Notes under the pieces: generated by a model
The model's input: only the letters and a program-made list of their open reading frames with translations
Database searches by the model: none
What the model was told of the DNA's origin: nothing
Assembly: GCF_019880635.1 (NCBI RefSeq)
Contig: NZ_JAINVX010000001.1
Span: forward strand, 310,001-374,000
DNA: 64,000 nucleotides
Source of the DNA: Hanstruepera marina
GTDB taxonomy: Bacteria; Bacteroidota; Bacteroidia; Flavobacteriales; Flavobacteriaceae
Direction of reading: 5' to 3'
In this document: piece by piece, positions 18,327 through 27,700 of the stretch
How the letters are laid out: the number at the start of each line of letters is the position of its first letter
Numbering within the stretch: the stretch's first letter is position 1
Translations under genes and position numbers: made by a program

Positions 18327-18794
18327 ATGATTGAGATAGAACGTAAATTTTTAGTTGTATCAGATGATTATAAGGCCGAAGCGGAACATACGATTCGTAT
18401 TATTCAAGGTTTTTTAAACACAGATCCAGAGCGAACGGTTAGAGTGCGATTAAAGGGTCAGCAAGGATTTATAACCGTAAAAGGAAAATCCTCTAAAGAT
18501 GGTTTGTCACGTTTTGAATGGGAAAAAGAAATTTCAGAAACCGATGCAAAGGCACTCTTGAAACTGTGTGTTGAGGGTGTTATTGACAAGGTTCGTTATG
18601 AGATTCCCTATGGAAATCATACCTTTGAAGTAGATGAGTTTTTTGGAGACAATGAAGGATTAATTGTAGCCGAAGTCGAATTAAATCACACCACCGAAGT
18701 TTTTAAAAAGCCACAATGGCTGGGAGAAGAAGTCACTGGACAAGTTAAATATTACAATGCTCAATTGAGCAAAAAACCTTTTAATACTTGGTAA
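18327..18794 (+). CDS. CYTH-domain protein (triphosphate tunnel metalloenzyme)
   Basis: This 155-residue protein has the CYTH/TTM signature ExExK at its N-terminus (EIERKF, residues 3-7) and then charged strand residues (TVRVRLKG, FITVKGKSS, RYEIPYGNHTFEVDEF, VAEVEL) lining the expected beta-tunnel. Family members hydrolyse tripolyphosphate or thiamine triphosphate, and a few are class IV adenylate cyclases; the substrate here is unknown. I chose the ATG at 18327 because the motif normally lies at residues 3-7. The next gene starts two bases after its stop, so the pair is likely cotranscribed. Confidence 0.85.
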   Translation: MIEIERKFLVVSDDYKAEAEHTIRIIQGFLNTDPERTVRVRLKGQQGFITVKGKSSKDGLSRFEWEKEISETDAKALLKLCVEGVIDKVRYEIPYGNHTFEVDEFFGDNEGLIVAEVELNHTTEVFKKPQWLGEEVTGQVKYYNAQLSKKPFNTW

Positions 18795-18796
18795 CT

Positions 18797-19321
18797 ATGA
18801 AACAAATATTGTTGATAACACTATTGCTTTTTGCATTTAGTTGTAAAGAAGATAAACGAACTGATTTAAAAACAGAAACTATTATTAAAACGGATACAGT
18901 TTTTGTTGAAACCTTTAAAGGAGAACTGGTAAAATCAGCTAAAGCACTTAAAGCTGAACTTACAGAAAAGGGTTATCAAACCTTTGACTATGTTGATGAA
19001 AAAACACAGGACACTATTTTGATGCAGCAATATTTTATAGCGTTTTTAAAGTCTGGACCTATACGTTCTCAAAATGAAGAGGAAGCTTCAAAACTTCAGG
19101 CAGAACATTTAGCGCATTTAGGTAGAATGTATGAAGAAGGTTATGCCGATATTTCAGGGCCTTTTGGAGATAACGGTGAGATTCGTGGTATTACCATCTA
19201 TAATGTGCCTACTTTAAAAATGGCTGATAGTCTAGCTAATTTGGATCCTATGGTAAAAGCAGGTCGATTGGTTATTGAAATACACCCATGGTGGGCAGCA
19301 AAAGGATTTCCGTTACGCTAA
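18797..19321 (+). CDS. Lipoprotein with YciI-like domain
   Basis: This 174-residue protein starts with a lipoprotein signal whose lipobox is LLFAFSC (Cys about residue 16). The C-terminal half (about residues 75-174) resembles the YciI/YCII fold: YFIAFLKSGP, then a histidine in QAEHLAHLGRMYEEGY, then GPFGDNGEIRGITIYNV and a C-terminal IHPWW. Cytoplasmic YciI proteins are small putative enzymes, whereas this one is exported and membrane-attached, and its function is unknown. The gene follows the CYTH gene by two bases. Its stop codon abuts the stop of the convergent pbpC with no intergenic base. Confidence 0.75.
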   Translation: MKQILLITLLLFAFSCKEDKRTDLKTETIIKTDTVFVETFKGELVKSAKALKAELTEKGYQTFDYVDEKTQDTILMQQYFIAFLKSGPIRSQNEEEASKLQAEHLAHLGRMYEEGYADISGPFGDNGEIRGITIYNVPTLKMADSLANLDPMVKAGRLVIEIHPWWAAKGFPLR

Positions 19322-21673
19322 TTATTCTGAAATTGTAATTTGGCATTTGGCTTGTGCTCCAAACTCATCAACAACGGTAATGGAATGTTCTCCAAGAGTT
19401 GGGGTAATAGCTAGATCATGAATGTTTGTTGTTGAGCCAACAAATGTATTGTCTACATACCAAAACAAGGTGGTGTTGGGTTTAGAATGCGCTATTTTTA
19501 ATACGAGCTCATTGGTTTGTCCATCAAAATCCTTTGGTAAAAAAATGATGTTACTGTCTTTCGGATATATAAATTCCATTGTGGTTTCAGAATCACTTAT
19601 GCAATCCGCTCTAAATTTTGGCAAAGGTTTATAAAACGGATTTTTAGTTTTATAATAATAAGCCATAAGAGGCGGCAATACAAACCAAGATTTGTGTTTA
19701 ATAGCATTTATAACTTCACATTCTGAATTGACCTGATATCTTTCAGAATTATCAAGATGTACAAGTATATGGTATGGGCATGGTTTTGTTTTTAATCCAC
19801 TTATTTGAACAAAAGTTTCCACAACCTCATTGCAGTTTTGAGACGCTCTATAACCACTTTGTTTGCAGATGTCTATTTGTTGCATTTCATCAAAAGGCTG
19901 AGCAAACCAATCGCTTTGAGGTAATATTTCAAATACGTCGAATAAAATAGGCGCAGCAGTTTGAACACCAACCAAACCTGGGCGACCTTCACCGTCGGCA
20001 TTGCCAACCCAAACACCAACAACATAATCTTTAGTTGTACCAATAGCCCAAGCATCGCGAAAACCAAAACTCGTACCGGTTTTCCAGGCTATTTGTTTTG
20101 AACTATCAAAAAACTCCCAGCTCTCATCGCTTTCAGGTCTATTTACCTCCTTTAAGCTTTCATAGGTGAGGTAAATGGATGCTGCATCATATAAGATTTT
20201 GCCATCAACGGTTTTTCCCTTATCGATTTTATCTGAAGTAAGCAAAGAGGGTTCGCGAAATTCATTTGAAAAATAGTTGCTGGAACTTTCGGTATAGTGA
20301 TTTAAAGTAGCAGACATGGCAGCATAACTTTTACATAAATCCCAAAGATTACTTTCTGCACCTCCTAAAATTATAGATAATCCGTAGTGGTCTGTTTTAT
20401 ATTTTAAATCTTTTAAGTCAAGTTGTTTTAAATAGTGTCGGAATTTATCTAACCCAAACTCTTGAAGCATTCGTACTGCTGGAACATTTAACGAACGCGA
20501 TAAGGCGTGACTTGCGGGAACAGCTCCATCAAACGATTTGTGATAATTCTCTGGATAATAACTGCCAAATTGTGTTGGAATATCTGCTACTAGGGTGTTT
20601 GGCAATAAATCTCCAGAATCTAACATGGCAGCATATAAAAATGGTTTTAAAATACTGCCTGTGCTTCTGGGTTTATTAATGATATCAACATCTTTTTGAT
20701 GTTTTGCATTAGTTGGAGTATTGCCAACATAAGCTAAAACGTGTCTTGTTTCAATATCTAAAACCAAAACAGCAGCATTGTAAATTTCGTTTTGTTGTAA
20801 TTTGTTGTAGTGATTTTTTACAATGGTATTCACTTGATTTTGTAATTGGATATCGACCGTTGTTTGTTTTCGTTGTCCTTTATGCGATTGGGCAATCCGT
20901 TGTAATAAGTGAGGAGCTGTTTGTGGTAAAGGATAAGGTTTTTGGGGTAAGGATTCTTCAATAGATAATTGATAAGTTAAGGAATCAATCTTTTTTGAAT
21001 CGAGGAGTTTTTTTAAAAGGCGATTTCTTTTTTGCAGTAATTTCTCTTTATTTTTTCCTGGATATATTAAACTTGGTGCATTAGGAAGCACTGCTAATGT
21101 GGCGCTTTCTGCCCAAGACAATTGATGGGGGCTTCTGCTAAAATAACGCCATGAAGCCGCATCAACTCCAACAACATTTCCGCCAAAAGGCGCATGACTT
21201 GCATAAAGGGCTAGAATGGTTTCTTTAGATTCCCTAAATTCCAATCGGGTTGCTAGAATAATTTCAATGCCTTTCTCAAAGTAGGTGCGCGACTTGCCTT
21301 TTCTGGAAAGCCTAATCACCTGCTGTGTAATAGTGCTGCCTCCTCTTTTTATATCTCCGGAACTTATATTTTCTTTTAGCGCCTTTACTATAGAAATAGG
21401 ATTAAATCCAGGATGCTTATAAAAATAGGCGTCTTCAAATTGAATAATACAGGTTTTAAATTTTTCTGGAATGCTATCGTTTTGTGGAAATCGCCATTGG
21501 CCATCAGTAGCTATTTGGGCACCAAGTAATTCGTTGCTTGAACTTGTAATGACTGTTGCCGTTGGATCTTTAAACAATTGTTTTGGCAAACAGAAATAAT
21601 AAGCTATTAGCAATATTAAAACTATTGCCGATTTAATTTTATTGCGTTTTATATAGCTTATTGTTTTGTTCAC
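19322..21673 (-). CDS. pbpC: Penicillin-binding protein 1C
   Basis: This 783-residue bifunctional murein synthase has one N-terminal transmembrane helix (about residues 14-30) and a GT51 transglycosylase domain with GGSTITQQVIR. The penicillin-binding transpeptidase domain carries SxxK at Ser340-Lys343, a SxN-type segment SRSLNVPAV, and KTG at Lys531. A C-terminal BiPBP_C domain of about 80 residues is specific to the 1C subgroup. PBP1C genes are commonly next to bacterial alpha-2-macroglobulin genes; here that gene is present at 24716-30277 on the same strand but separated by an oppositely oriented gene. The start overlaps the stop of the upstream ABM gene by 4 bases, so the two are coupled. 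Confidence 0.93.
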   Translation of the reverse strand: MNKTISYIKRNKIKSAIVLILLIAYYFCLPKQLFKDPTATVITSSSNELLGAQIATDGQWRFPQNDSIPEKFKTCIIQFEDAYFYKHPGFNPISIVKALKENISSGDIKRGGSTITQQVIRLSRKGKSRTYFEKGIEIILATRLEFRESKETILALYASHAPFGGNVVGVDAASWRYFSRSPHQLSWAESATLAVLPNAPSLIYPGKNKEKLLQKRNRLLKKLLDSKKIDSLTYQLSIEESLPQKPYPLPQTAPHLLQRIAQSHKGQRKQTTVDIQLQNQVNTIVKNHYNKLQQNEIYNAAVLVLDIETRHVLAYVGNTPTNAKHQKDVDIINKPRSTGSILKPFLYAAMLDSGDLLPNTLVADIPTQFGSYYPENYHKSFDGAVPASHALSRSLNVPAVRMLQEFGLDKFRHYLKQLDLKDLKYKTDHYGLSIILGGAESNLWDLCKSYAAMSATLNHYTESSSNYFSNEFREPSLLTSDKIDKGKTVDGKILYDAASIYLTYESLKEVNRPESDESWEFFDSSKQIAWKTGTSFGFRDAWAIGTTKDYVVGVWVGNADGEGRPGLVGVQTAAPILFDVFEILPQSDWFAQPFDEMQQIDICKQSGYRASQNCNEVVETFVQISGLKTKPCPYHILVHLDNSERYQVNSECEVINAIKHKSWFVLPPLMAYYYKTKNPFYKPLPKFRADCISDSETTMEFIYPKDSNIIFLPKDFDGQTNELVLKIAHSKPNTTLFWYVDNTFVGSTTNIHDLAITPTLGEHSITVVDEFGAQAKCQITISE

Positions 21674-21984
21674 GAATTAAATTCATACTCACGTTCTACT
21701 TTGCAAATTCTTACATGATACCAACTATACCATTCTTCACGGCCTTTTTGTTGCGCTATTAAATGGTCGCTTTGTTGCTTCCAATTTTTTATCGCCTCAA
21801 GACTTTCCCAATAACTAACGGTAATACCAAGTTCATTTCTGGCGCTTTCAATTCCTAAAAACCCCTCCTGTTTTTTGGCGAGTCCTTCCATCAGGTTTGC
21901 CACTTCAGCATAACCTTTAATGTTTTCCTTTTGTTTTGAGGTGAAAATGACTGCGTAATATGATGGTTTGCTCAATTTTTTCAT
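21670..21984 (-). CDS. Antibiotic biosynthesis monooxygenase (ABM) domain protein
   Basis: This 104-residue dimeric alpha+beta-barrel type protein matches the ABM family: YYAVIFTSKQ at the start, a central EGFLGIESARNELGITVSYW, and the paired tryptophans in the ESLEAIKNWKQQ helix. Members include quinol monooxygenases and heme-degrading proteins, but the substrate cannot be told from sequence. It overlaps pbpC by 4 bases and is transcribed with it. A 16-bp interrupted palindrome lies 6 bases before its start codon. Confidence 0.8.
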   Translation of the reverse strand: MKKLSKPSYYAVIFTSKQKENIKGYAEVANLMEGLAKKQEGFLGIESARNELGITVSYWESLEAIKNWKQQSDHLIAQQKGREEWYSWYHVRICKVEREYEFNS

Positions 21985-21989
21985 TTTTT

Positions 21990-22005
21990 ACGAAAACGAT
22001 TTCGT
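21990..22005. promoter_or_regulatory. Interrupted palindrome upstream of the ABM-pbpC pair
   Basis: ACGAAA and TTTCGT flank ACGA, giving a 16-base inverted repeat with a central CG that resembles LacI-type operators. It sits 6 bases before the ABM start and in the region shared with the divergent T9SS protein gene. Operator function is inference only. Confidence 0.3.
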
Positions 22006-22070
22006 TGGGTTTTTAACGTTAATCATTTACTAATATAAAATTTTGCAAGCTTAATATCTATCTTTATAAC

Positions 22071-24713
22071 GTGAAACATTGCACTATTTTTCTTAAAGTT
22101 ATCCTAATTCTGTGTTTTTATTTTTCCTCTAATAAAAGTAGTGCACAGTTAGGGTTTTGTGGTGGTAATTCTGGTGATCCTATTTTTAATGAAACATTTG
22201 GCACAGGAATGTCCTTTAGCTCTTTGCCAATAGGAACAACTACTTATCCTTTTGCAAATCAATTTCCTGGAGACGGGTTTTATACTGTTTCAAATGGCAC
22301 ATTTGGCAATGCATTTGATTGGCATCAAATTCAAGATCACACTGAAGAAGACAGTAATGGAAAATGTTTAATTGTTAATGCAGGGTTTTCTGCTGGAGAG
22401 TTTTATAGTACAAACATTTCTGGTTTATGTGAGAATACAACTTATGAATTCTCTGCTTGGTTGATTAATCTAGTTATAGCAAATAGTTTTTGCTCTACTC
22501 AGCCAACAGGAACAATACCTATAAATGTTAGGTTTGAAATTTGGGATAACACTAACACAAATTTATTAGCATCAGGAAATACGGGAGACATTTATGAAAC
22601 AGATAATCCTATTTGGGAGCAATATGCTTTGGTTTTTCAAACACTTCCAAATCAGACATCTGTAATTCTAAAAATGATAAACAACGGTGTTGGTGGCTGT
22701 GGAAACGATTTAGCTATTGATGATATTGTTTTTAAAACCTGTGGTGATTTTATATCGATTGAAGATACTTTTTCTAACACAAGCATTTCAGTTTGCCCTT
22801 CTGAAATACCATATTCAACTACTCTTGAAGCTATACCAGATTTTTCAGTTTTTAATTCACATTTTTATCAATGGCAGGAGAGTATTGATGGAACTAATTG
22901 GTCCGATATACCCAGTGAAACCAATCAAACATATCAAGTAAATACTGTTTTAACAACTCAATATTATCGTGTAAAAGTAGCAGAAAGCCCTATTAATTTA
23001 GCTAATAATTCTTGTAATACTATTTCAGAAGTTTTTGAAATTGTTGTTCAGCCTGATATTGATCCACCTGCTAGTAATGGAGATGTTTTGTTTAATTGTG
23101 ATATCAATCAAGCGATATTATCAGTTTCTGTTCCCAATGGCTTTACTGTAGATTGGTACGACTCGCCAATAAACGGAACTCTTTTACAGGTCAATAATAC
23201 CGTGTTTTTTACAGCAAGTGAAACAGGTGTGTTTTATGCTGAAACGGTAAATGTTTCGACAGGTTGTAGATCTCAAACACGAACAGCAGTAAGTATTAGT
23301 CGTATAGATCCAGATCCTCCTATAAGTAATGGTAATATTGAATTTAATTGCGCAACTAATCAAGCAGAATTATCGGTAACAGTTCCAAATGGAATTACTG
23401 TAGACTGGTATGACGCACCAATAGATGGCATTCTGCTATTAGCAGATAGTTCAACTTTTATAACCTCTGATGAAAATGCCACGTATTATGCTGAAGCTTT
23501 AGATAGCACAACTGGTTGCATTTCTTTAATTAGAACTCCAGTTTCGGTTTCAATTGTCAGACCTAATGCCCCAACAAGCAATGGCGATGTGGAACTAAAT
23601 TGTATAACAAATGAAGCTATTTTATCTGTTACAGTACCTTCTGGGGTTTCTGTAAATTGGTATGATAATAATGGTGTTTTATTGTTATCTGACAGCTCTA
23701 CTTATTCAGCAATAGGTGCAGGCTTTTATTTTGCTGAATCTATTATATTAAGTAGTGGATGTACGTCAATTAGTAGAGTACAAATTGAAGCTTTAAACAC
23801 TAATCCAAACCCACCAATTAGTGAAGGGGATGTTGATGTAAGTTGTAATACGTCTATGGGAGTTTTAAGTGTTTCAACTCCATTTGGTGTGAGAGTAGAT
23901 TGGTTTGATTCAGCAACAGGAGGGACACTTTTAACAAGTAATAGTGCAACATATAACACAAGCGCTCCAGGAACCTATTATGCCGAAGCAATTGATGAAG
24001 GAACAAACTGTAAATCACTAACAAGAACAGCTGTAAGCCTGATTGCTGGTAACGAATTTCCTGATGTAGAAGATGAATTTCTAACATTTTGTGAAGATGA
24101 TACCATTATTTTAAATGCAAACATATCAAATGTTACTTATTTGTGGAGTACTGGAGAAACTACTCCACAAATAGAAGTAGCCACACCAGGCACTTATACT
24201 GTAGTAGTAACTGACAGTAATAATTGCTCTTCAACAAAAACAATTGAATTAACTCAAATAAATAATCCAGTAATAGAATCTATAAATTCAAATGGATTTC
24301 AAATTGAAATTTTAACGACAGAGGACGGGGACTTCGAATATTCTTTAGACGATATTTCCTATCAAACGAGTAATATTTTTGAAGTTGAAGGGGGCTTATA
24401 TACTGTTTATGTTCGTGGGCGTGATGATTGTGGTCAAGATTCAATTTCGTACTTGCATTTTGTGATTCCAAAATTTTTTACACCTAACGGTGATGGTCAA
24501 AACGATATTTTTATCCTTAAAGGAATTGAAAACCACCCAAATTCTGAAGTTAGTATTTATGACAGATATGGAAAGCTTATTAAGCGTTCTGTAAACCAAG
24601 CTTTTTCTTGGGATGGAACTTACAAAAATACCGAATTACCAACATCTGATTATTGGTATATTATAAAAATTAACGGACAAAAAATATCAGGTCATTTTAC
24701 CCTTAAACGTTAA
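22071..24713 (+). CDS. Secreted Ig-like repeat protein with T9SS type B sorting domain
   Basis: This 880-residue protein begins at a GTG codon and has a signal peptide (ILILCFYFSS, cleavage after KSSAQ). Residues about 30-225 form a lectin/carbohydrate-binding-like beta-sandwich ending with two cysteines. Four consecutive repeats of 81-84 residues follow, starting near residues 331, 415, 499 and 580, each with a VDWYD or similar core, YYAEA and paired cysteines. A PKD-like stretch precedes the C-terminal domain FFTPNGDGQNDIF to the end, which is the gliding-motility-associated (type B) T9SS sorting signal. It should be exported across the outer membrane and displayed as an adhesin or binding protein. 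It lies between pbpC and the alpha-2-macroglobulin gene in the opposite orientation. Confidence 0.85.
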   Translation: MKHCTIFLKVILILCFYFSSNKSSAQLGFCGGNSGDPIFNETFGTGMSFSSLPIGTTTYPFANQFPGDGFYTVSNGTFGNAFDWHQIQDHTEEDSNGKCLIVNAGFSAGEFYSTNISGLCENTTYEFSAWLINLVIANSFCSTQPTGTIPINVRFEIWDNTNTNLLASGNTGDIYETDNPIWEQYALVFQTLPNQTSVILKMINNGVGGCGNDLAIDDIVFKTCGDFISIEDTFSNTSISVCPSEIPYSTTLEAIPDFSVFNSHFYQWQESIDGTNWSDIPSETNQTYQVNTVLTTQYYRVKVAESPINLANNSCNTISEVFEIVVQPDIDPPASNGDVLFNCDINQAILSVSVPNGFTVDWYDSPINGTLLQVNNTVFFTASETGVFYAETVNVSTGCRSQTRTAVSISRIDPDPPISNGNIEFNCATNQAELSVTVPNGITVDWYDAPIDGILLLADSSTFITSDENATYYAEALDSTTGCISLIRTPVSVSIVRPNAPTSNGDVELNCITNEAILSVTVPSGVSVNWYDNNGVLLLSDSSTYSAIGAGFYFAESIILSSGCTSISRVQIEALNTNPNPPISEGDVDVSCNTSMGVLSVSTPFGVRVDWFDSATGGTLLTSNSATYNTSAPGTYYAEAIDEGTNCKSLTRTAVSLIAGNEFPDVEDEFLTFCEDDTIILNANISNVTYLWSTGETTPQIEVATPGTYTVVVTDSNNCSSTKTIELTQINNPVIESINSNGFQIEILTTEDGDFEYSLDDISYQTSNIFEVEGGLYTVYVRGRDDCGQDSISYLHFVIPKFFTPNGDGQNDIFILKGIENHPNSEVSIYDRYGKLIKRSVNQAFSWDGTYKNTELPTSDYWYIIKINGQKISGHFTLKR

Positions 24714-24715
24714 AA

Positions 24716-27700
24716 TTATTTTTTTACAGTAATCCATTGCCCTTTTGTTCTTACTAAATAGTCATTATCATACATGGCTTCAGCTTGAATACCAGGCAAA
24801 TAATAGTCACCTAAATATGAAGCATTAAGCATGACTTGGAACGTTTTGCTACCATGTTTTCCTTTTTTAGGAAGGTCGAAATAGAAATTAACACGATCGT
24901 CTCTTATATCTGTATATCGCGCTTGACTTACAGTCGAGTCGCCAAAATCGGTAAAACGAGTATTGACAATTTCCCAACCTGAAGGAAATATTTGCGTTAA
25001 AGCAACATCATTCACAGCATTGTTTTTCAAATTATTTACAGTTACAATAGCGACAAAATCTTGGCCTTGGTTAAGGCTGGAAATGTTTAAGGAATTACCT
25101 TGTAAATCCCTGTATTTAACAGATACGCTCAAGCCTCTTTGTTCAGTAAGTTCTTTACCTAAAGGTAATTTTCCAGAGCTTAGCACTCTAACATAAACTA
25201 CATTATCTTGATTGTTTTTTAAACTTACGGTATTTGTTCCTTCTTCTATGGTTAATTCTCTTTGTGCAATTGCTGTATTTGATGTAATGGTTTCCCTTTT
25301 GCCATTAATATTATAATCGATATTTAAAGACTTTCCACCATTACGCTCTACCATTTTTGCTATGGACAATAAACTGTATGCAGTTGTTTGAGTGCTCATC
25401 CAATGATTACTGGACAAATCTTTTGCAATAGAAACAGCAAGATCTCTGGCTTGAGAATCATTGGTGATAATCATGGTCTCCAAAGCCATGGCACGGTTTC
25501 TATCTACTGAACCATAGGTGTAATAGTTGTTCCCATTGGGTGTGAATTCAATGTTAGCCGTTCTTGAAATTTTTTCACTGGCTTCTTTTTGTCCAACAAG
25601 TGCATAAGCTGCTGCCAATCGCCATTTGGCTTCATTGGAAAGTTCTGAAAACTCTCTTAAACGATTCATGGATGCTAAATCAGGACTTCCAGCCAATGCT
25701 AATGTATAAAGTCTATAGGCTTGTGCTAAATCTGAATTATGATGTTGATAGCTAGGTCGCCAATTCCTTGCGGCTTGTTTTTGATATTTAACCCAATTGT
25801 TCTTGAATGTAAGCGGTAATACAAAACCTTTCTTTTCAGCTTCAATCATAAAGTGTCCTGCGTAACTGGTTCCCCAATCGTTAGCTGTATTTTCGCCAAT
25901 CCAATAACTTAAACCACCATTTGGGTTTTGGAAATGGCCCAATCGTTTAATACCATTTTTAATGTTGTTTTGTATGTCTTGTTTCTTCTTCTGGTTTAGA
26001 TCGAAAATATCATTGAGAAATAATTGAGGAAACACACTGGATGTTGTTTGTTCTACACAGCCATGAGGATATTGTATTAGGTATTGTAAGCGTCTCGAAA
26101 AATCTATTGGAGGAATAGTAGATAACTCAATAGTTGCTGAATTCGTACCAATAACACCAAAGGTAGAAAAGTTAATGTTTCCAGAAGTATTAGCCTGTAT
26201 GGTTTTGTCAATAGAAACAGATGTTATTGGGTTTGTGTTTTCAACATCTAGTTCTACTTTGTAGGTTGATTTTTCTCCATTTCCACTAGCAATAACTTCA
26301 ACAGTGTTGATACCTTTGGCTTTGCTGACATCTAATGTAAAATAGACCATTTTTTCATCAGGTTGCGTAAATGTTAGGGATTTGGATTGTTCTCCTATTA
26401 TTTCAATACCATCGCTTAACTTTAAACTTATATTAACCTGCTTTACTTTTTCTTCCATTGCGAAAACAGTAACAGGAAGTGTTACTTTTTCTCCAGGACT
26501 TAATTTGCGAGGCAAAGTAGCTAAAACCATTAAAGGTTTTTTTACTTCTACAGATTTGTCGGTACTGCCATAGGCTTCACTAGAACTATTTCCGGCAACA
26601 ACCATTGTTCGTACAGAACCTATATAATTTGGCATTTTTATCTTATGGGCGCGTTTTTCACCAGCTTTTAAAGTAAAAGGCCCTAAATAAGTTACAACAG
26701 GCTTAAAACGGTTTGCTTTTTTGTTTTTACCTGCCAAAGCATTACCATCACCACCAATAGCGAACACTTGATCTATGCTTCCGCTGTAAGCGCCAATAAC
26801 ATCATCAAATACATCCCAAGTTTTAACACCTAAAGCCTCACGAGCATAAAAGGCATGCCAGGCGTTTGGTGTTTTGAAACGTGTTAAATCTAACAGTCCA
26901 TCTTCTACCATGGCAATGGTATATGTCATGGTTTTGCTATTTTTTTCAGCTACTTGAACCTCAAATTCCTGTTCGGGTTTTAAGGAATTTGGCATCTGTA
27001 AAACAGGTTCCAGTTTAGTGTTTGGGTCTTCTACAAGTATAGGAATAACACCATAAAGCCTTATAGGTAAATCGTTTGCAGAAATGGCATGAGGTTGTAA
27101 TAATGAAATATTTACAAAGATATTTGGAGCCATTTCCTTAGTGATAGGAATATCAACCACAGTTTCTCCTTTTGTCGTTTTAACCCAAGTATGATTTAAT
27201 ACTTCGGTTCCGTTTTCAATACTAATTAAGGCACGTCCTTCTTCTCCAGATTGGAATGTTACTTTAGCTATTTCGCCGACATTGTAATTTTCCTTATCTG
27301 CAGAAAACACTAACATTTTAGCAGCTTCTTTGTCTGCTGTAGGCGCCTTTTGCCACCAATTTTTATAGAAATAGGCAGTTCGTCCTGTTGCATGACCACT
27401 AATAGGATCGGATATTCTAATAAGGTAACGACCACGCTCGTTATCTGGAATGTTAAGATTAAAGCTACCCTCTCCTTTTAAATTGGTGCTGACAGTGGTA
27501 TCTAAATAGGGCTTATGGTATGTGCTGGACACATAGCTAGACAAATTATCGTATGATGAGTTCCACCACCAACGCCATTCTATTTTGTAAATTTTCACTT
27601 CAAGGCCATCGCGTTTTACAGCATTTCCTTTGGCATCAACCACCACAACATCGAACGTATTTTTTTCATCTGTAAAATAGGACCCATAGGCGTTACCTTT

